The notes beneath the pieces were generated by a model. The model did not search any database, was not told the origin of the DNA, and worked only from the letters and a program-made list of their open reading frames with translations. A program made the translations under genes and the position numbers. From Euwallacea fornicatus (lineage: Eukaryota > Arthropoda > Insecta > Coleoptera > Curculionidae), in contig NC_089543.1 in the NCBI RefSeq assembly GCF_040115645.1, positions 2,914,001-2,978,000 of the forward strand: a stretch of 64,000 nucleotides of DNA, read 5' to 3'. Positions 26,596-38,507 of the stretch are shown here, one piece after another (positions within the stretch are counted from its first letter, which is position 1; each line of letters starts with the position of its first letter).

Positions 26596-26664
26596 ATTTG
26601 GGATAAAACTAGGTTTTATAATAACTTGTTAAAATTGAAAAAAGGCTGAAAGTAAGATTTAAAT

Positions 26665-27110
26665 GATTTAGAATAAATTTTTTGTTTAATAAGTGCGGTG
26701 TAAAACTGAGGTTTTTCAATTATTGTTATATTATATTGATATATTATACCTCCTTTTATATTATATCTACCTCAAATTCTCCATTTAGTTCGTTTAAGAT
26801 CAGCCGCCAAAGATGCAATTACATTAATATGAAATCTGAACTAACCTAAACCCGGTTAAACCTTAACTAATATAAGGTGTCTAGTTATTATTAGACAGCC
26901 TAGTGATATAGATCATTATAACACATAATTTAGAATAACGTTTTTCTTTAATAATTAGTTCGGCGTAAAACTAAGTTTTTTTTTAATACATGTTTGATAT
27001 ATCTGCTTCAGGTTCTTTATTTAGGTCGTTTAAGATCTTACCGGATGAAGACTGAACTGAACTACCCGCAACTAATATAAGGTGCCAAGGGATTATTCAA
27101 CAGACAAAAG
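26665..27110 (+). repeat. Diverged tandem duplication behind THOC7
   Basis: Blocks at about 26668-26880 and 26930-27095 share, in the same order, AGAATAA-TTTTT, CGGTGTAAAACTGAG versus CGGCGTAAAACTAAG, TCGTTTAAGATC, and CTAATATAAGGTG. This is a direct duplication of the 3' flank, including the polyadenylation region, with substantial divergence. Confidence 0.6.
26672..26677 (+). terminator. THOC7 polyadenylation signal
   Basis: AATAAA lies 77 nt after the THOC7 stop codon, followed by T/G-rich sequence. It is the first canonical signal downstream. Confidence 0.55.
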
Positions 27111-27519
27111 AATTTGTCTTTATTCAGATATGCCTATCGTTGCTGTAACATGTAGAATGTGGCGTTCTGTAATATACTATATGTGGTGGTTACAAATAAA
27201 CAAGTGTTTGAATTTCCCTACCTGTGACCAACATATTGATCATCATATTCTTCCTGTTCTAATGGCATAATTTCTTTCTGTCTTATCGTGATTCTGATAT
27301 TTTCGAAATATTTTTTTGCTGTATACCTTCATGAAACGCCATTTTTTATTTCATTTTCAAAGGAAAACAATTTACAGGAGCACATATGGGTTTCAATTTG
27401 TTTGGGTAGTTGGGGGAAAAACATCAGTGTTGGCGCGATTTAACTTTTTATTTATATCACAGATTCATTTTTAACATTCTATAATTCCTGGATTAAAATA
27501 TCTATTTATAAATATTCAA

Positions 27520-27525
27520 TTTATT
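27520..27525 (-). terminator. Possible polyadenylation signal of the MFSD6-like gene
   Basis: AATAAA on the minus strand about 265 nt after the stop codon. Other weaker hexamers exist nearer the stop, so the choice is tentative. Confidence 0.35.
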
Positions 27526-27789
27526 TGATGTTCTGGTAGGAATGCTACTGTTATTTTTAATAATAAATAGGATATTAAACTCTAATAATCTATTTTAAAA
27601 CCTAAGAATAAGTTTAATAATAAATAAAATTATACATGGGCCATTCAAGTAAATACAAGGCCTTTAAAAGGAGTATCGAGATTTCAAGAAATATTAGGAA
27701 CATAAGAATTTTGGACTGTTACCTAACTAGAATGTCTTAACATTTTCACTGATTTAAAATACTGAAAAATCATCCTACATTTTTTTTTG

Positions 27790-30300
27790 CTACGCTACAA
27801 CTTGATCATTTACAGCCTTGTTTTCTTGCTCATCTCTCTCTACGTCTTTTTCGGTGGCTTCATAAGCAGGATTGCACATAGCATCTTCAAAGACAGCCGC
27901 AGGTAACTCATGAGATTCAGATTTTAATACCATAGCATTTTTCAAGTCTACCTCTGCAAAGCCATCAGGGGACGGAATTGAGTCTTTTTTTGTTATATCT
28001 GTTCCTTCTGAAGGCCTGTGCTTCATGTAAAAATGATAAAACGCGAAATATATCAAACCGATTATTAAAATTACTACAGCAAATAGTTGGAAGGTGTATC
28101 TGATTCCTATGGGTTTGATTAGATATCCTCCTACTAAACTGCCAACCCCTTTTCCTAATGGTAAGTGAAAAAAAAACTGGTATGAATTAAAAAAAAAACG
28201 TGGGTTCTAAGATAACTTACCAACTCCATAGTAGATGCCTCCAAGCATTCCTTGAATGCTGGTATCTGTGGTGACAGTCGATAATTTAGCCGCATACGTG
28301 ACTGCAGCGGTGAAGCTCAATCCAAAAGTTATGCTTTCCATTGCCTCAAATATAAGACATAACCATGGATTGTAGATCATCGAATAACCCACCAATCTTA
28401 TGGCGTAGAAGATAAATCCAATGAATATTACGTTGGCATGTCCTAGTTTTTTGACAATGGGGCCTGACAACACTAATAAAGGAATACCGACTACCCCACC
28501 TACGGTAATAGTCAAACCCATAAGAGATTTTGACCCTCCAAGGTCTTCGAGCAGCCAAAAGAGAAAGCTTTCAATAAAGCCCCAAGCACATCCTGAAAAT
28601 CAGTGAATGTTTGCAGTTTGTGAATTACAGTAAAAATGGAAAGAGTACCTAGAATTAGGCACGATATAAAGAGAGCAATAAGCTCCATTTTCTTAAGTAC
28701 TTGGATGACATCGCTCACAACACTTGAAGCTGCCTTTTTGAATTCTAAATTGATGAATAGCATGAGGATTCCACTGATCAATTTCAGAGTAGCATAAAGG
28801 AAAAATATTGGTCTGCAAAAACAAATATTATCAAAGGTGAATGAAAACTATTATAAAACTATATTCACCTGAAATCAGTGTATCCTTTGCCTTTGCTGGC
28901 AAAGTCAATCATCCACCCAGACAAGGGAGAGCTGATCATACCACCTATAGTAGCATAAATTCTCTGTAAGCCGTAGTCAGCCTTATGTTCTCTGAGAATT
29001 GCTATAACTGCACCTTCAAACATGGCAAAAGAAGTTCCACTTACGATTCCCACGAAAACTCTAACGAGTAAGTACGACCAAAAGGTCACACTCATGTCTT
29101 TTTCAACTGTGGTCTTTTGGTTCGAGCATATTTGTTTTCTGGAGCTTGTCAGCAGACATTTCCTGTTACAACTCCCAAGGTCCAAATACTGGATTTTAGT
29201 CTCGTTATCGTTTACAGGAATCGAAATTGTAATGTGTTTTTTCAGTAAAGACTGATTTTCCATACATTGCACATTTTCCTTTCCCTCTACATTTTTAACG
29301 AGATATGTAAGTCTGTTTTCTTCAAAATCATCATGAGATATTTCGTCGACTATTATAGCAGCTTTAAATACTGGACCTATTTTTGTGAAGTTTTTGAAAT
29401 GGTCTCCAAAACCCATCATACAAGAAACGTTGTTCTCTTTCCTAATGTCACAGGAAAAATTAAAAAGCGAATGTGCGGGAAAATATATCACGTTTTTGGA
29501 CAGTTTTCTAATCGAAGTTTGATATCTTTCGTTATTTTTTAAAGTTTTTTGGTTTCTGTTATTAGATATTAACAGCGTCTCATTGATATCAGCCTCTTCT
29601 AAGGTATAGGTGTAGCTAAGCGTGGAGTTGTTTTCAATATCTATCATTTGAATTTCGTATTTTCTCGTTTTCAGGACAGTACTAGAATAATTTTCGCTCA
29701 AAATCGCTTGACATGCGTATCCACATGACCTTAATGTCAACTCCACGTTAATTTCATTATTCTCTGCCGCCGTAAGACTGCAGGGAAACTCTTGATTCAT
29801 TGTCAAGGTCAAGGGCTGATGAGGGGAACATGACATTCCAAATATAATATCTTTAGGAAAAGTCAGAGTTATTCTTCCTACTGGCACCAGTAGCAAAAGA
29901 AGGGCTGAGGCTCCACCAACAATCGAAAAGAACGATAGTAGATACTGGAAAGTTGATGTTCAGAAAAGGTAAGTGGTCAAGCTTAACACTTACCCTGAAA
30001 TTCCCAATTTTATCCGCTATCATCCCAGCTAAAGGAGGCATGAGAATCGCCACCGCAGGGGTGACTGCTGACATAATGGCTGTTTCTTCCACATTTATAC
30101 CTAGTTCTCTCATGTGAATTGTGAGGTATGGATAGAGAACCAATATTGCTAAAATTGTATATAATATACTCTACATTAAGCAGAATACAAGAGAACTTAC
30201 TCGAGGAATGCATAAAGAATAGTAGTTTCAGAGGTAGTAGTTCTCGTTGCTTGAAGTCCTTTAAAATTCTATGGAAGAATAATTTTGCGTATCGGTTCAT
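27790..30300 (-). CDS. Mfsd6: Major facilitator superfamily protein, MFSD6-like
   Basis: Six exons: 30300..30201, 30148..29994, 29944..28869, 28812..28649, 28592..28221, 28154..27790. All introns are 49-66 nt with GT-AG ends and every phase agrees, giving 743 residues. Family signs: RELLPLKLLFFMHSSST at the start of the first membrane segment, MIADKIGNFR after helix 2, GFIESFLFWLLEDLGGS, and GGIYYGVGKGVGSLVGG near the end. Between the early helices and the next membrane block lies a long Cys- and Asn-rich extracellular loop (about residues 112-365) with several N-x-S/T sites, as in metazoan MFSD6. The C-terminal tail is acidic and hydrophilic. The transported substrate of MFSD6 proteins is uncertain. 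The leader exon begins at 30334 after a CTTTTCAG acceptor, so a further noncoding exon lies upstream, and it contains a three-codon upstream ORF (30329-30318). Confidence 0.92.
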
Positions 30301-30317
30301 TTTTATTTTTTTTGTTA

Positions 30318-30329
30318 TTACTGAGCCAT
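30318..30329 (-). promoter_or_regulatory. Minimal upstream ORF in the MFSD6-like leader
   Basis: ATG GCT CAG TAA, 17 nt before the main start codon. Such short upstream frames can lower translation of the main frame. The function here is inferred. Confidence 0.35.
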
Positions 30330-30976
30330 TAATTCTGAAAAGAGGGGAATTATTTTAGAACTTGTTCTTAGCTGGGTAGTTGAAATGACCACTGTTTTAA
30401 ATTTCCCAACGATGCAGAGATGTGTCTAATCCTCGTGGTGGAACTAGCCTGCCGTGGCAATCAAACTTCATTGTGAATAAAATAATTATATTGACGGATA
30501 TTGTTTAAACAGCCTGATTAGTAATATTGTTAAAAACGTCTAGCCTGATGTGTATTTATCTAGAACCGTATACGTTTCAGCGTCCAATCTTATAGCCAAT
30601 AGTGAGTGATTTTTTTAAAGAAAGGGAAAATGCCTCGAGGAAAAGTCTAACTTTAGTTGTCGATTAGAGTAGTTTTACGATACGAACAACGCTATTGATG
30701 TACTTTTAATGGGGTTTATCACCGGCAAAAGAGACAACATTTTTTAAGGTACTTTCGCTTAATTACACCTTCACGGCATGTTGTTGACGCAAAAATCTTG
30801 CGTTTTTTCAATGAAAAATCTTAGTTAATTTAATCGGAATGTTAATTATGTATATTTTATTATATATTAATAGCCCGACTAGTGCATTTATTAGTACTTT
30901 GCAATTTACTAATTTGGTATTGCCGATTCTCAGTGATATCGAGGTAAATTATATTTTTTTTACAAAAGGACGAACT

Positions 30977-31608
30977 GTATATATAGTCTATTCCAAATAG
31001 GAATGAACAGCACAGAAATCTCGGAAACGGCAACAGATACAAAATCGCTTAAATTGCGAAAAAGTTGCGCAATTTAAAGCAAATTAATAATCTGTTTTTA
31101 TACCGGTGAAATTCCCAAAAACTACGAAGATATCCGGCAAAAAACGAATTAAGTGGTTTTCGGTTTTTGCAAAAAACTCTTACAGTTAGAGTAATGAAAA
31201 TTTTATATTATCGACAGACTTTTTTGAGAACTCCTTTATTTTGAAAATGTAAATATTCGATATAGCACCTATGTGAAAATCGAAAATTTTACAATTTATC
31301 TTGGAAAGTAAAGATTTAACAAGAAAACTGGCAACATTCCTAAGGAGTTTTCAAAAAAGTCTGTCGATAATATAAAATATTCATTCCTCTCATTTTAACC
31401 GTATAAGTTATTTGCAAAAAAACACACAAACCGCCAAATTCGTTTCTTTTTCGGATATTTTCATAATCATTCGTAATTTGGCCGTTATAAAAAGGGACTA
31501 TTAATTTGTTTTAAATTGTGCAGCTTTTTCCTAATTTAAGCGATTTTGTATCTATTACTCTTTCGGAGATCCCCATGCTGTTCACCCTTACCTGGGGCAG
31601 ACTGTATA
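30977..31608. repeat. Fold-back (palindromic) element
   Basis: The left arm TATATAGTCTATTCC ... GAATGAACAGCA ... ATACAAAATCGCTTAAATT is mirrored on the right by the inverse of TATACAGTCTGCCCC ... GGGTGAACAGCA ... ATACAAAATCGCTTAAATT. Internally, AAAAGTCTGTCGATAATATAAAAT near 31350 mirrors the block near 31205. The whole 0.63 kb folds on itself. No coding frame is present. Confidence 0.8.
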
Positions 31609-34299
31609 TTTTATTTCGAAAAATGGTTTATTATAACTAATGGTCATATATAGTGTTGAATTCGTTAATTTTCTTTGTCTGTCAAGATATATGAGCGTTC
31701 TTATTTTAAATCAAAAAGTATTATGTCACCCTTTATCATTTACGCTTTATCATGATGCCAGACCACAAATATAAATTCCGAAGGAACAAGTTTCAAAGAG
31801 ATTATATGGGAATTTCTCACATGAAAAAACGGGTTTTTTCAAATCTTCTAATTTTGATCATTGCGTTTGCGTTAAATTTGTGTTAATTGAATACATTTTC
31901 TAACAGCCATAAATCATCCGGAATTTGAGTTTCAAGGATCGAATATATGTATACGAGGTGTCGCAACCAGAGTGGGATGCAGAGTGGCACCAAATTCCTT
32001 ACATAAAAATATTGCTTCAGTTGGCTAATCCGAAAGTAAATATTAAAGGAGATACAGGGTATTAAAATTAAATACGGAATTAGAGTTAGAGAAATTGGCC
32101 GTCTGCATTATGAAAATGAGAATTTGAGAACTTTTACATACTTAGATATTTTTCATCATTTATCCAAAAAGTTTATCCTCAAAGGTTGTAACATAATCAT
32201 ATAAACACCCGTGTAAGGAATATACCTTGTTATTCTGTGTCCCATTTATTTGGATACCCCTTGTATGTAGTTATTGTTGTATTTTTCCATATTTAAAATT
32301 CATAAATTGGTCAATGTCATTTTTGTGTTTCTACCTACTTGGCAGCATTAGTCAGATAGAAAAAATTTCATATTTGCGAGAGGTAAACAATCTCAAGAGT
32401 TTTACTAATGATAAATGGCAATATTTAATTCGCTGCATGTTGGTTAACAGAATTAAAAAAAATTAAATCGTTGGTGATACAAATACGATGATTTATTTTA
32501 TTTATAATGCATTCACGCAGAGGTTAGTCAACTTCCAAGTGTATTCAGCCTTAGTTAACCGTTTCAAAGATTGCAAATAAGCCTATAATTTATACGTTAG
32601 AACAAGTTTTTTGCAAACAGATCTTGGTCCTCTTAATCTGAATTTTTAATTAGAAGGTGAATTATTGCCGCTTTTAGCCTAACCAGTTTAATGGGATTAA
32701 TTTTTTCATTTGGACGTCACGTTTGTAATTGTTAATCTGTCGGTTATTTTAGTAATGACCCTTCTGTTAAACAATCAGGTTTAAAAAGGGTGCTGCATCT
32801 ACATATTAGACAGTTTCACTTATGTAATCGCTACACGTGTCTAACATCTTACTTAGGGAATTCCTATTTCAATGGCAATCGACATATCTCTCTGATTGCA
32901 AAGGTTTAATTTTGCCACTGCTAGCATTTCTATTAAATATTAAAACCAATAATGTTGCAGAGTAAGGCGATGATGATATCAGATATATTACCAATAAAAA
33001 TCAAGAACAAATATTTCCGTAACAAATAGCTTGTAATGGATAATATCTACGCACTTCTGGAACGGTCTTAAACGAACATGGAAAATCATTGTATTGAAAT
33101 ATTATCATTATTACCTTAATGATGGTAATTAGGTATGTTATTGAGAAAGGAATACCGGATAACATATTATTCAGCCAATAAAATTTACCAAATAAAATAT
33201 TCCGACTAACAGGACCTTAATTGTATTACTGTGCCTAATCGTTAGCCTTGATACAGTACCTCCGCCATTGTTGGTACAAAGGAAGTGGAAAATAGTACCT
33301 TTGGTATGGTATTCTGGTCAAAATAGGTAATTAATGCGCAATCAAATTAGTTTATGTAGTAGTTATACCCTTTTTACATTCTATAATTGGATCCGGTGTA
33401 ATTTATATCCTAGCGAATCTTTGGGAAATACGCAACCTTGGGAGGGCAAAAACAAAAAATAAAATCACGAAAAATTGGGCTGAAAGTGGTTGATTGTCCA
33501 TTTATTCTCAATTTATTGAATTGTCTCAGTTAGTTTTATCATATATCTACGTTGGTATAGTTTTGGTTGAATGGATTGTGAAGAATTTAACCTGCATTTA
33601 TTTACAAAATATCCTTTTTTCTCGGAAATGGAGGATCCTAAGTGTTTTCAGTAATAGGAGGATTTTTACGTGAGAAAGTCAATAAAATCGATTTTCGATC
33701 GCTCATTTTTCACGCATCAAATATGACAATTCATTATATACTATTGAGGAACTAGAATGTTCAAGTCACTTACTTTATATGAACAAACAATTTACAATTC
33801 CTTTACCTAATACCACACACATCAAACACTGATTGAAAATGCTTAAATACTAAATACCTGCCCCTCTCACAATTTTCATAACATTCTCATTAATATTTAA
33901 ATAAGTCAATTTTGCGCCAAGATGTTATAGTTGCAGATACGAGTGGTATTCATTAGTGAAAACAAGCAATTAATGACCTCGTGAAAAGTATTATGTTAAT
34001 AACGCATTCGCTTTTTTGTTATGCATTTGCTTCGCCCCATTTTGTGGAACGGTGAATATAAAGTTCAATTTTCTATGTGAATTGATTGCAAGTGATGTTA
34101 GCCTTCAAAATTAATTGAGAATGTGATAATCCTCGAATGTTCTCTAAACCTATCTAAAATGGTCTAATTTTTGCAATAATTTAAAGTATTCACATTATTC
34201 TATGAATGTGGTTCTTATTCCTTCCGTCAAAATAGGTACTTTTACATTATGCGAGTCCAAATAATATCTGCTCGCTCTACGAACTATCACAAAAATAAG

Positions 34300-34702
34300 A
34301 ATCCCCAAAAACCCACTACACAACTCATCTAACCAACTATTATACGAACGTACGCACATGACAAGAATAACGGAACGACTACAACACATCCAAACAAAAT
34401 GGAAAAACAATCCTCACAATCTAGCACTACTGACCCCACTGTACCTAACAAGACAAACTAGACAATCACGCTTCCATTCTCCCACAAACACCCTCTTAGA
34501 ACACCTCCAAACATAAATCCTATCCTAACATCTTATTCCCTTATCCCCTGCATTAGTCCCGCTTATAAAACACCTAGTTTAAGGAAAATTGCAAATAGTG
34601 AGACTGTAAAATGAAATGCATACACTCAAGAGCAGAAAGACCAAAATGTCGATAGCTTATTTCGTGTGAAATAAAGATTTTGTATATATATATATATATA
34701 TG
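34300..34702 (+). mobile_element. Possible 3' tail of a non-LTR retroelement
   Basis: The plus strand is strikingly C-rich and G-poor over about 34300-34560 and carries an open stretch ending ...LLTPLYLTRQTRQ and LLEHLQT then stop (near 34515). It is followed by AATAAA and a TA repeat (34683-34702). A coding remnant, poly(A) signal and terminal microsatellite together resemble the 3' end of a non-LTR retrotransposon. No reverse transcriptase motif is visible, so this is tentative. Confidence 0.3.
34683..34702. repeat. (TA)n microsatellite
   Basis: About ten TA units, directly after a possible retroelement tail. Confidence 0.85.
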
Positions 34703-37700
34703 TTTTTCTTGACAATTTAATTGCACAAATGCAGGTAACCTACGTCATTCATTTTTTAACAATAATAATGCTAAAAACCATCAGATCAGTCTTATGCAAT
34801 AGAATTACATAAAAGCCTCGCTCCCTCATAGGTCAACATTTACTATCTATATTAAAACAACTAGGCTGGGGAGTTCTTTTAAATAATTCGCTGTGGAAGA
34901 TTTAAGTCTTGAATAGGCATAAAGATATAAAAAATAGCTTCTGGTATTTGCCCTTACTCATGTGTAAAATCAAGTAATTAACCGTTAAATGATATATTCT
35001 CCCCATTAGCATGAGATGCACATCATATCCATCCAAAGACAAAGAACCTTGAATGTCTAGTTGATTATCATTGGAATTAATATTTCCTTATGAAGGTAAA
35101 TGAACTTCAGTGATATTTATTACACATGTTTTCTAAAATGTTTATTGTTTTCACGACAGTGTTAGTTTCACAGCATTAAATGCGCTGAGAATCTCAGAGG
35201 TAAATCAAGTCTTTCACTTAATATACAAAATTATTTATAAAAAGAGGGTGCTGTATAAAGGTTCCATATTTCTAAGCAAAACAATTTTGATAACTTTAAA
35301 CAAATATAGTTAAAGTTCATTGTAACCACTTACTTAAACAAATCTATGAGTGATGAATCAACGATAGTTATAATTACACTTTCTAATCGTTATATTTTAA
35401 ATGGCGATTAGTTTCTTAACGTTAAAGAAATATCATCGCGCCTAACATTGGAACTCAAAGTAGGACATGTTACATTCATTATTTAAGAGATTTTGCATCA
35501 TTTATATCCGATAACTGATAAAGAAAGTTTGTACCATAATCTTATTTTCGGTGATAAAAGACATTTAACTGGATTTTTTTGAAACCAGAGCGGTTATTTG
35601 TTCCCTCTCTTATTGTCTTGAATACTTACATGATGTGAAACTTTGATCACAGTGCAACTAACGAATAAAAATTGCTGTCTCCACATTAAAGAAAGTAATC
35701 ATACTTATTACAATAATTGAACTTGTACCTGTTACCTACTAGTAAGGTAACACTTTAATAAAATTAGACTCCAATTCGGTTTTTCACCTTGCGTAATGTC
35801 TAATAAGTTTATTACTCATAAAATATAAACCATTCATGTTAAAAGCTCTAAGTATTTAATTGAGATATTCGCGTATGTAGTTCTTGACTTGTAATGTACA
35901 CTTTTTGTAGACCTTTGTAGACTCACCGCAAAAATCTACTACAGACACAAAAATAACACTTAAATAGACACTGGTAAGAAATGAACAACAAAATTCAAAG
36001 TTCGTCCGTTGGTACTCGTCAGCCGAAAATTGTTAAGTAAAAGCGAACCGCGGCGATCTGAATTGGCTGTTGGAATACCTAAGTACCATACGGACTCAGT
36101 ACTCGGCTCGATGTAACAACCGCACAGTTGAAAACAGGGGTAATTTTCAATTTGTTTATCGAATAATTGCAGATGACTATCGCTTCGTGTTTGCCTACCT
36201 TGTTTGACCATTATTAGACTAAATCCACAAACAAACTCATTTAAGGAATTTCATGTTAATCTTCGCTTGGCTAATGAAAATTTATTAGATAGAGATTGTT
36301 ATGGAGGAAAGATATTACCTTGAGAATTAACAAAGGCATTCCTGAATTTTTTCGCTGTTTCCTTAATGATTTTTGCTTTTTTTGTGTAGACAATAAACAA
36401 TGAGCAAAACTGAACAGTGACAATAAAAATAGTTATAACAATCTGTTTAGCACTACTTCCGCATTTGTGATCCAAGCTTTTATTATTTTTTTTAATACCT
36501 GCCAGTATACAGAGGAAAAAGTCGTTATAATCTTATATGCATATGTTTAGTTTTCGCAAAAATTTTTGACATTCAATTTGCGCAGGGAACATGTAATAGT
36601 CTTTTTTTTGTTTGCCAAAATAGCAGTTCTGCTACCTCATACAAATCAATTTAGCACGGCGTTTCCCAAACTTTTAGCATTAGCGACCCAATTTTTTTAG
36701 ATTTTCCTATAATGTGTTTTTGAAACCACTAAAAAAAAAGCTATTTATTAAGTTTGTTCCTGGAAAATATCACTACACTACTTGAATACTACTCAATTTT
36801 ATTTTTAGGGGTTACTGTTCCCATCGCGTTTTGAATGTTTAGCTATTTCATTTGTGTGGTTTGAGTAAAAGATGGAAGACGAAAATTTCGACATTCGCGA
36901 TTCATCGCATTAATTTCTCTTTACCTGTATAACGGCTATACGAGGGTCTCATCTGAGGAGCACTGAACAGTATATCAAATTTCTTCTAAAATCGTTACAT
37001 TACAAAACTCATCTTTTATCAAGTATTCACTGATGTAATTTCGTTTCGATTCTTTGTGAAATTTAGGTTAGAAAATAAACTTCACATAAAAATTGTATTA
37101 AAAATTTTAGATATTCGTAGAAGCTTTGAAAATTGAAATTTTTTTGAATATCTGCTATGGAGGAGTTTCAAAAATTTCTAGAAAATTGGATGAAGAATAT
37201 TCTGTCCTTTGGTTTGGATGATTTGGAGCTCTAATTGACCAACTCTATCCAGTACCAATTTAAAAAAACACACTGAAACTTTAAAATCCTTTCTAAAATT
37301 TAAAAAACCTGTAGAAAGAATCGCAAAAACTTTTTGTAATTACGAAATCCTTCAGAATTAAAATCAACCTACCCCAAATAATAGTTAGTGGCACATTTCG
37401 AAGAAGTCAAATAGGCTAATAGGGTCTGTGAAAAATATCGTTTGGCAGATAATAATTACTACCAGACAAACATCACGATAAGTATGATGATGATACTGTG
37501 GTCACTCTTAAGTTTTGCGGCCGATTTGGTATAATACTGATAGCAACAAGAAAATTAACTATCGATTACAATAGACTACTGAACAATATAAGCTAACAAA
37601 AAGTACACCACTTTCACTGTAAGCTAATAATTTGTAAAGTCTCTCCAGTTACTCCACCAGAACCAATCTCGATTAAATATAATCCAAGTTACCTACTGCA

Positions 37701-38313
37701 AAACAAGCTATTTATGTTTTATTGAGTTATCCATAAAAAATCCATTTACTATCTCTTGAAATTAAAATCCAGAAAAAATTGTTGGGACAATATCCTGTTG
37801 TTCCTTTCTATGTATGTAGCGGTAGTCGTAAACGCTTTAAAACGTAATGCATACATTTTTTTAATAGTTTTTGTAAATCATTTTAGATAGGCATTTCCTC
37901 ATGCAAGTGGGGATAATTTCGGAGGCAGTCTTTACTACTACTAATAAATTAAAAAATATCTTCAGACAATGGTGGCATCCCCTGCGCTGCGTATCTGCTT
38001 TTCACAACAAAATAAAAAGATCTGGAGAAGTCCGATTGAAAAATATTGAGTTTCGACAGTTAGAATATTTTTATTACGATTTTTAGAATATTGGAATATT
38101 ATCGCTAAAAAAATGATATCAAAAAACCGTCAATTTTTATTTACTTTCATCTTCTACGGTTTGCGGACGCAACAATAAGGAAATAAGTTTAGTTCCTTCA
38201 GTTTTGTACCGGCATCCATAGCAAAAATTTTGTTCAGTTTTAGCAGACTATTGTTATTTGGAATTTCATAAGGACTGGAAATATGACAAATAATTCCTAC
38301 TTGAAAAATATTC

Positions 38314-38319
38314 TTTATT
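38314..38319 (-). terminator. Polyadenylation signal of the mosaic protease gene
   Basis: AATAAA on the minus strand about 190 nt downstream of the protease stop codon. Confidence 0.5.
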
Positions 38320-38507
38320 GCAAATGTTACAACTTAAATAAACTCTTAATTCTAAACAAATACTCTGAAGCTGCAGATCATTTATGTAGTAAATAGCATT
38401 AACCTCTTAAATCTTTTAACCCCACTTTTGTACCTTTGTGTCCCTTCAACTAATGGCAACTCTCAAATATTTGAGTACGATTTTTCTTTGTCCAGCTTTA
38501 TTATTTG

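Larger units (their letters stand above)
30335..38300. other. Intergenic interval between the MFSD6-like and protease genes
   Basis: About 8 kb with no supported gene. It contains one fold-back element (30977-31608), a possible retroelement tail (34300-34702), and a slightly G+C-richer patch at 35990-36210 that could be a distant 5' exon or promoter. A minus-strand 83-codon frame there has no recognised domain. Confidence 0.5.
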
